From positions 1 to 6,563 of the forward strand of contig CAPNGW010000133.1 of assembly GCA_948665105.1 (NCBI GenBank): a stretch of 6,563 bases of DNA. Reading direction: 5' to 3'. How positions within the stretch are numbered: the stretch's first letter is position 1; every line of letters begins with the position of its first letter. Below are positions 1 through 4,349 of this stretch, piece after piece. The translations under genes were made by a program, and so were the position numbers. Origin of the DNA: an uncultured Lachnospiraceae bacterium. Its GTDB lineage: Bacteria; Bacillota; Clostridia; Lachnospirales; Lachnospiraceae. The notes under the pieces were generated by a model, which did no database searches, had not been told where the DNA came from, and saw only the letters and a list, made by a program, of their open reading frames with translations.

Positions 1-441
1 GGGCAATACGCCGATGATACCGGAAATGGGGAAGTGGCTCAGTTGGCCCAGGGTCTGGCCAGCCAGGCCGGAGGGTATGTCTTTCTAAAGCATTCAAGCG
101 CCTATGGGGACTTTGCCCCTGCAGATGTTGTGGCAAAATATTTAGGATACCGGTATATCTGGAACGACACCAAGAAAACAGCCATCCTATCAAAGGGCAG
201 AACCTACTACAGCTTTACCGCCTTTGACTGGCATATAGACCGGGGCGGCCAGGAGGACACCATGGAAGCGGCTGCGGAATTTGACGGAGTGGTGTATATT
301 CCGGCAGATTATTTGAAATCAGAATTTGAGTTGATGGTGGTGAACATTACAGGTACGGATTATTCTGTACTTGTTAATGATAAAGAAGTTACACAGACAC
401 AGGAATTGTTGTCCGTGCTGTCAGAGGAAGGAGGAAGCTAG
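1..441 (+). CDS. C-terminal part of a copper-amine-oxidase-N-like (stalk) domain protein, 5' truncated
   Basis: The reading frame is open from base 1 and ends at TAG 439-441, so 146 C-terminal residues are visible. The GTG at 34 is in frame but has no good ribosome site and the frame continues upstream, so I treat the gene as cut by the window edge. Visible residues about 35-112 resemble the beta-alpha-beta unit of copper amine oxidase N-like stalk domains: DVVAKYLGYRYIWNDTKK followed by an ILSKGRTYY strand, then DGVVYIPADYLKSEFEL, which matches the usual 'dG..YvP...l...fg' half. This domain is common in Firmicutes envelope or secreted proteins and is usually a binding or structural module, not an enzyme. 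The gene overlaps the PAAR-like gene by one base, which suggests translational coupling and a role linked to the particle. The missing N-terminus may hold the real function, so none is assigned. Confidence 0.6.
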   Translation, partial: GQYADDTGNGEVAQLAQGLASQAGGYVFLKHSSAYGDFAPADVVAKYLGYRYIWNDTKKTAILSKGRTYYSFTAFDWHIDRGGQEDTMEAAAEFDGVVYIPADYLKSEFELMVVNITGTDYSVLVNDKEVTQTQELLSVLSEEGGS

Positions 442-827
442 TGGGAATTATGGTCGTAGCAGGAGCCAGCTATCAATGCACCTTCGGTACTACGCCAGGA
501 ACCTTGAATGTCACATCCCAGAATACCCTTCTTGTTGAGGGGAAGCCTGCGGCTACCATTAAGGATATGAATCCCAATGTAAACATTGTGCCTTGTGGGA
601 TGTGTTCCTCATTGGCCAATCCACAGGTGGCTGCGGCAACGGCTGCGGCTCTGGGGGTACTCACCCCTCAGCCTTGTGTCCCGGCTCCGGCAGGACTTTG
701 GATAGCGGCACAGGGCAAATGTATCTTAAAAGGCGCTCCCTGCCTGACAAGTGATTCCAGGCTGATGTGCAGCTATGGGGGAATGATTCAGATTGTGAAT
801 CCGGGAGCATCAAAAGTAATGATTTAG
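441..827 (+). CDS. DUF4280 / PAAR-like spike-tip protein
   Basis: This 128-residue protein resembles the DUF4280 family, PAAR-like proteins that are thought to cap the central spike of contractile injection systems and help it pierce the target envelope. Family-like features are the N-terminal GASYQCTFG, the PCGMCSSLANPQVAAATAAA block at residues 51-70, a PC-x-P-x4-LW segment around 78-87, and a C-terminal MCSYGG-x-IQIVNPG. Seven cysteines (13, 52, 55, 79, 94, 101, 110) could bind metal or form disulfides, as metal binding is known for true PAAR tips. The GTG start at 441 overlaps the preceding TAG and has AAGGAGG (428-434) six bases upstream. The ATG at 450 would lie 15 bases from that site, so GTG is preferred. 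It lies just upstream of the sheath gene, whereas in the Afp/PVC clusters the PAAR gene follows the gp25-like gene. Confidence 0.85.
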   Translation: MGIMVVAGASYQCTFGTTPGTLNVTSQNTLLVEGKPAATIKDMNPNVNIVPCGMCSSLANPQVAAATAAALGVLTPQPCVPAPAGLWIAAQGKCILKGAPCLTSDSRLMCSYGGMIQIVNPGASKVMI

Positions 828-856
828 GAAGTTAAAAATGGAAAGGAGATTATAAA

Positions 857-2554
857 ATGGCGGAATATTTATCACCAGGAGTATACGTGGAGGAATATGA
901 CAATTCTCCCCGTGCAATTGAAGGAGTGGGAACCAGCACAGCAGGCTTTGTGGGGATGGCTGCAAAGGGCCCGGTGGAGGGGGCGCCCTTACTGATTACC
1001 AGCCCGGCAGAATTTACCCGGAAATTTGGCGGATACCTCACGGAGTTTGCCTATGGCGAATATCGGTATCTGGCCAGCAGCGTAGAGCAGTTTTTCGCCA
1101 ACGGCGGAACTCGCTGCTATGTGGCCCGGGTAATTGCACCGGATGCAGTCTGCGCTTCTGGAAAAGCCGGTATTCTCTCTGTAACGGCCGCAAACCAAGG
1201 AGAGTGGGGAAACCGCATCCAGATTACCTTAAGCTCTGTTACCAAGAAGAAAATGCAGCTTCTTGAAAAAACCGCAGAGAGAACCTATGTGGCCAAGAGC
1301 ACGGAGGGCTTCTTGGAGGGGGATATTGTGGCAGCAGGTGAGGAGCATAACCGCATCGCCACCATTTTCGATACCACCGTCACCTTCGAGCGGGAGTTTG
1401 GCCAGGAGGTGGTAGACACCGGACTGGTGCCCAAGATTGTGCTGTTCCTTGTGGAATGTGATGTGCAGGTGCGCTGTAATGATGAAAATGAGGTGTACAC
1501 AGGATTAAGCTTTAACAGAGCTTCCTTAAACTACATTGCCACCAGGCTGGAAGCCAGCAATCTGATATCTGTAGCTGTGGAGCCGGTGGGTGATATTCAA
1601 AATCCGATAGCGGCAATCTTCGGTGAAGGAGCAGTCAAGGGTACCATGACCCTGTCGGAAGGAAGCGATGGAACCATCAAAAAGGTAAATGCAGGAACCT
1701 TTATCGGCCAGGACAAAGGGCCGGGCAGACGTACCGGTATCCAGGCATTTTTGGAAAACAATATCGTAAGCATGCTGGCCGTTCCCGGGATTACCATGCC
1801 GGATGTGATTGTTTCCTTAGTATCTCACTGCGAGAACACGGCAAGTCGTTTTGCAGTGCTTGATATGCCGGGGGATTTGGCGGACACCAAAAAACTCATT
1901 GAGTACCGGGAGATGATTGACAGCACCTACGCTGCCATGTACCATCCCTGGATTCAGAATTTTGACCGCTCCTCCCAGAAAGCCGCATACTTCCCGCCCT
2001 CCGGCGCAGTGATGGGCGTGTATGCAAGAACAGATATTGCCAGAGGCGTACATAAGGCTCCAGCCAACGAGACGGTTAGCTGCTCCGGCCTTAATATAAA
2101 CTTCACCAAGGGCGAGCAGGACATCTTAAATCCCGCAGGTGTGAACCTGATTCGTGCGCTGCCGGGACAGGGCATCCGGGTATGGGGTGCAAGAACCGCC
2201 AGCAGCAACAGCGCATTCAAATATGTGAACGTAAGGCGGTTATTCATTTATGTGGAGGAGAGCATCAAGGCCAACACCAACTGGGTTGTTTTCGAGCCCA
2301 ACGACCAGACGCTGTGGACAAGAGTGGGCATCACCGTATCCGCATTCTTAGATACCCTTTGGAGAAGCGGGATGCTGGCAGGAGGAAGTCCCGAGGAAAG
2401 CTATTTTGTAGAGATTGGGCCTTCCACCATGACAAATGATGATATCATGAACGGCAGATTAATCTGTAACATTGGGATTGCACCCTCCAGACCTGCTGAG
2501 TTTGTAATCTTCAGAGTAACCCAGTTCACCGCAGAAGCCGGCGGAGCAGAATAA
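857..2554 (+). CDS. Contractile tail sheath protein
   Basis: This 565-residue protein has the hallmarks of a phage or eCIS tail sheath, the outer sleeve that contracts and drives the inner tube through a target membrane. The N-terminus YLSPGVYVEEYDNSPRAIEG, followed by GTSTAGFVGMAAKGP, is the classic sheath start, and GEWGNRIQI near residue 115 is a usual family motif. The middle part, about residues 110-290, would be the more variable surface domains. The C-terminal domain begins near W443-G-A-R-T and runs through VRRLFIYVEESI to RPAEFVIFRVTQF, which carries the strands that link neighbouring sheath subunits. The length is in the usual range. The ATG has AAAGGAG (842-848) eight bases upstream. 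Only one sheath gene is present here, unlike the three of Afp/PVC. The tube gene follows after 20 bases, as is standard. Confidence 0.96.
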   Translation: MAEYLSPGVYVEEYDNSPRAIEGVGTSTAGFVGMAAKGPVEGAPLLITSPAEFTRKFGGYLTEFAYGEYRYLASSVEQFFANGGTRCYVARVIAPDAVCASGKAGILSVTAANQGEWGNRIQITLSSVTKKKMQLLEKTAERTYVAKSTEGFLEGDIVAAGEEHNRIATIFDTTVTFEREFGQEVVDTGLVPKIVLFLVECDVQVRCNDENEVYTGLSFNRASLNYIATRLEASNLISVAVEPVGDIQNPIAAIFGEGAVKGTMTLSEGSDGTIKKVNAGTFIGQDKGPGRRTGIQAFLENNIVSMLAVPGITMPDVIVSLVSHCENTASRFAVLDMPGDLADTKKLIEYREMIDSTYAAMYHPWIQNFDRSSQKAAYFPPSGAVMGVYARTDIARGVHKAPANETVSCSGLNINFTKGEQDILNPAGVNLIRALPGQGIRVWGARTASSNSAFKYVNVRRLFIYVEESIKANTNWVVFEPNDQTLWTRVGITVSAFLDTLWRSGMLAGGSPEESYFVEIGPSTMTNDDIMNGRLICNIGIAPSRPAEFVIFRVTQFTAEAGGAE

Positions 2555-2574
2555 GAGAAAAGGAGTAGAGAAAC

Positions 2575-3069
2575 ATGGCGACATATGATAATGGAACGGG
2601 TCTTGCATACCCATTGACAAAAATGAATTTCCTGGTGACCGTAGATTCTGTAAGCGGCACCGCCGCTTTCAGCGAGGTCAGCGGAGTGGAAGCCTCCGTA
2701 GATGTAATTGAATTCCGCCAGGGCAATGCCCACAGCATGGCTCCGGTGAAGATTCCCGGATTGGTGAAGCACGGGAATGTGACCTTGAAGATGGGCTATA
2801 CCATCGACAGCGCGTTCAAGACCTGGATTCAGGAATGCGTCAGTGAGACAAGAGGCGAGATGCCAAGGACCAAGGTTTCCATTGAGCTGATTGACACCAA
2901 CGGAGGCACCCCCTCCACCGCAGTAACCAGTATTACCGGAACCAGAGTATGGGTGCTGACCAACGCCTGGGTAACCAAGTATACGGCGCCGGACTTGAAC
3001 GCCACCGCCAATGAAGTGGCCATTGAGTCTGTGGAAATCGCTTACGAGGAGCTGATTATTCCCAACTAG
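2575..3069 (+). CDS. Tail tube protein, T4 gp19-like (TIGR02241 type)
   Basis: This 164-residue protein matches the phage-tail-region or gp19-like tube family, whose hexameric rings stack into the rigid inner tube carrying cargo inside the sheath. Visible family features are the N-terminal YPLTKMNFLVTVD, the FSEVSGVEASVDVIEFRQGN segment (strand, Val-rich turn, then the 'e.r.G' region), KIPGLVKHGNVTLKMG, and a C-terminal strand ATANEVAIESVEIAYEELII. Length and strand pattern are normal for the family. The start ATG has AAAAGGAG (2558-2565) nine bases upstream. The gene sits 20 bases after the sheath stop, the expected order. It is followed by the largest non-coding gap in the window, which may separate abundant structural proteins (sheath, tube) from proteins needed in smaller amounts. 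Confidence 0.93.
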   Translation: MATYDNGTGLAYPLTKMNFLVTVDSVSGTAAFSEVSGVEASVDVIEFRQGNAHSMAPVKIPGLVKHGNVTLKMGYTIDSAFKTWIQECVSETRGEMPRTKVSIELIDTNGGTPSTAVTSITGTRVWVLTNAWVTKYTAPDLNATANEVAIESVEIAYEELIIPN

Positions 3070-3137
3070 AATTATTTCTTACCCGTTAAAAAAAGAAATT
3101 TTATGGTGTACATTTGTGCGCCGGTAAGGAGCAGCAT
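3070..3137 (+). promoter_or_regulatory. Intergenic gap with weak AT-rich inverted repeat
   Basis: The tube and assembly-protein genes are separated by 68 bases, the longest gap here. ATTTCTT (3074-3080) and AAGAAAT (3093-3099) form a seven-pair stem with a 12-base A-rich loop, followed by TTT. The stem is all A/T except one G-C pair, so it would be a weak attenuator at best. A poor sigma-A-like pair, TTACCC (3079-3084) and TATGGT (3102-3107) with 17-base spacing, overlaps it. Either could make downstream expression differ from sheath and tube, but neither is convincing. AAGGAG (3126-3131) is the ribosome site of the next gene. Confidence 0.25.
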
Positions 3138-3500
3138 ATGACTACCGTATTTGATTTTGAACTGCCCAAGGGCTATGTGGACCAGGCAGGTACCGTCCAC
3201 AAGATGGGAAAAATGCGTCTGGCTACAGCGGGGGATGAAATTGGAGCAACCAGGGATCCCCGTGTGGTAAGCAATCCATCTTATCTTACCATTGTGGTAT
3301 TGTCCAAGGTGATTGTGGAGCTGGAGGGTGTGGAGATGGTAACACCGGCCTTGATTGAAAAATTATTTACCGCGGATCTGGCATTTTTGCAGGATATGTA
3401 CCAGAGAATCAACGATATCCAGCCGGTGACCATGGAAGTGGTATGCCCGGAGTGCGGCCATACCCATGAGGTGCCGCTAAATTTTACAAGAGAGGGATAA
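3138..3500 (+). CDS. Tail/baseplate assembly-like protein with CxxCxHxH motif
   Basis: This 120-residue protein lies between the two tube-like genes. I chose ATG 3138 because AAGGAG (3126-3131) lies six bases upstream. A longer frame from TTG 3114 would add eight residues encoded over that ribosome site. The body (MRLATAGDEIGA, then IVVLSKVIVELEGVE and a helical KLFTADLAFLQDMYQRI) resembles small phage tail-assembly chaperones (Mu gp41-like) and T4 gp26/gp28-type baseplate-assembly proteins, in which an alpha-helical 'ad..fL' segment precedes a Cys pair. Residues 103-110 read CPECGHTH (C103, C106, H108, H110), a possible small metal site. Its likely role is a non-structural or low-copy assembly factor. 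Near its 3' end is an in-phase A AAT TTT slippery sequence, so the same mRNA may also yield a longer fusion with the next frame. The exact family is uncertain; position and composition support an assembly role. Confidence 0.7.
   Translation: MTTVFDFELPKGYVDQAGTVHKMGKMRLATAGDEIGATRDPRVVSNPSYLTIVVLSKVIVELEGVEMVTPALIEKLFTADLAFLQDMYQRINDIQPVTMEVVCPECGHTHEVPLNFTREG
3479..3485 (+). other. Candidate -1 ribosomal frameshift heptamer (A AAT TTT)
   Basis: The heptamer fits the X XXY YYZ pattern and is in the correct phase: the zero-frame codons are AAT (3480-3482) and TTT (3483-3485). Slipping back one base re-pairs on AAA TTT and continues with TAC at 3485. That is the frame of the DUF6760-like sequence, open to 3700. 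Nine bases downstream, GGATA (3495-3499) pairs with TATCC (3506-3510) around a six-base loop, a possible pause element. A GAGGT (3468-3472) lies six bases upstream. The stop of the zero frame (3498-3500) lies inside the hairpin. The predicted fusion is 187 residues: 116 from the first frame and 71 from the second. Confidence 0.45.
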
Positions 3501-3520
3501 AGCTCTATCCGGAGGACTCC

Positions 3521-3700
3521 ATGTACAAGGAAATGGCTTTTATTTCCTATTACTTTCACTGGAGCGATGAGGCCGTTTTGGGCCTTGACCACAGCAGCAG
3601 ACGGAGATGGTGCAGGGAGATTTCGGACATTAACAGCAGCATCAATCCCTCGAATCAGAAAAAGGAAAAAAATATTTTTGAATTGAAACCCGGTAGATAG
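3521..3700 (+). CDS. DUF6760-like small tail protein (possibly the -1 frame extension of the upstream gene)
   Basis: From ATG 3521 this frame encodes 59 residues: MYKEMAFISYYFHWSDEAVL, then GLDHSSRRRWCREISDIN and a polar Lys/Asn-rich tail. From memory, it matches the short DUF6760 family that accompanies eCIS and tail genes, with an aromatic 'a..FHW....l.LeH..RrrW..ei..iN' core. GGAGGA (3511-3516) lies four bases before the ATG, so independent initiation is possible. However, family members as I recall them carry a Tyr-Pro before the 'EEvA' helix, and here LYPEDS lies just upstream of the ATG in the same frame, with no standard ATG/GTG/TTG start after the in-frame stop at 3467-3469. This suggests that a longer form is made by -1 frameshifting from the upstream gene. 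The function of the family is not known to me; an assembly-chaperone extension is an inference. Confidence 0.72.
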   Translation: MYKEMAFISYYFHWSDEAVLGLDHSSRRRWCREISDINSSINPSNQKKEKNIFELKPGR

Positions 3701-3710
3701 AGGTGTGGCC

Positions 3711-4328
3711 GTGGGCATTCATGTAGAAAAGGGCATAAGCCCGGTGATAAACAACAATTTTTTGCTGCGGGTGGAGGCGGTTTTCGATTTGCCCTGCCGC
3801 AAGGTCAGCAACATACAGGTGGAGCAGGAATTTGAGACCATTCAGGAGGGAGGCGTCAATGATTATGTGCGCCTTCGGAAGAAGCCGGCTTCCAAGCCAA
3901 ATACCTTCCAGGTAGAGCGGTATGTGGGGGTGAATTACTTTGACCCGCTGATTTTGGGATATCAGCCTTTGCTTCCCATTCTTCTCTATGTGGACCGCTA
4001 TGCCAATAATTTTGATTTTCCTTCCCGAACCTTCATTTTTACCGGATGCACGGTTACGGCCAAGAATTACGGGGAGATGAATGCGGAGAGCAGCGGCTTG
4101 ATGGTGGAGACCACCACCATTGCCTTCCAGCAGATGTATGTGATAGACAATTTGTTCGGGGAGCCCAAGCCGGAGTGGCAGTTTGACGTATCCGGGAAGA
4201 AGATGGAAGGCTTGGGACAGCGAAAGGCAATCTTGAATCAAGGAGAGCTTCGCAGGAAGGATATGGAGGCGCTAAGCGGTTCATGGCCCAAGACCAGAAG
4301 CGCAAGGACCCGTAGGAAGTTTCAGTGA
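3711..4328 (+). CDS. Second tube-like (gp19-family-like) protein, tube-end or baseplate junction candidate
   Basis: This 205-residue protein is read from GTG 3711, which has AGAGG (3699-3703) seven bases upstream. The in-frame GTG at 3705 is too close to that site, which favours 3711. The core resembles the tube fold: FLLRVEAVFDLPCRKVSNIQ, then the IQEGGVNDYVRLRKKP turn (the 'EGG.N' of gp19-like proteins), TFQVERYVGVNYFDPL, and strands CTVTAKNYGEMNAESSG and TTTIAFQQMYVID. In Afp/PVC a second gp19-like protein (Afp5 type) sits between the main tube and the baseplate, and the order here fits a similar initiator or adaptor. The last 35 or so residues are an extra, strongly basic tail (GELRRKD, then KTRSARTRRKFQ) not expected of a plain tube subunit. 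No LysM motif is visible, so it is not an obvious Afp7 equivalent. Confidence 0.75.
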   Translation: MGIHVEKGISPVINNNFLLRVEAVFDLPCRKVSNIQVEQEFETIQEGGVNDYVRLRKKPASKPNTFQVERYVGVNYFDPLILGYQPLLPILLYVDRYANNFDFPSRTFIFTGCTVTAKNYGEMNAESSGLMVETTTIAFQQMYVIDNLFGEPKPEWQFDVSGKKMEGLGQRKAILNQGELRRKDMEALSGSWPKTRSARTRRKFQ

Positions 4329-4349
4329 CTTTAGAGAGGAAATAGTATT

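Noticed and set aside
2182..2439. 85-codon + strand frame inside the sheath gene
   Set aside because: It lies out of frame in the conserved sheath C-terminal domain and has a low-complexity Gln/Arg-rich translation typical of a shadow frame.
2401..2772. 123-codon open frame on the - strand across the sheath/tube junction
   Set aside because: It overlaps two confident genes, has no ribosome site, and is an expected shadow frame.
3114..3137. TTG start giving eight extra residues on the assembly-like protein
   Set aside because: The AAGGAG at 3126-3131 with six-base spacing points clearly to ATG 3138.
3642..4241. 199-codon open frame on the - strand
   Set aside because: It is fully antisense to the well-supported tube-like gene and the DUF6760-like frame, and its residues form no recognisable domain.
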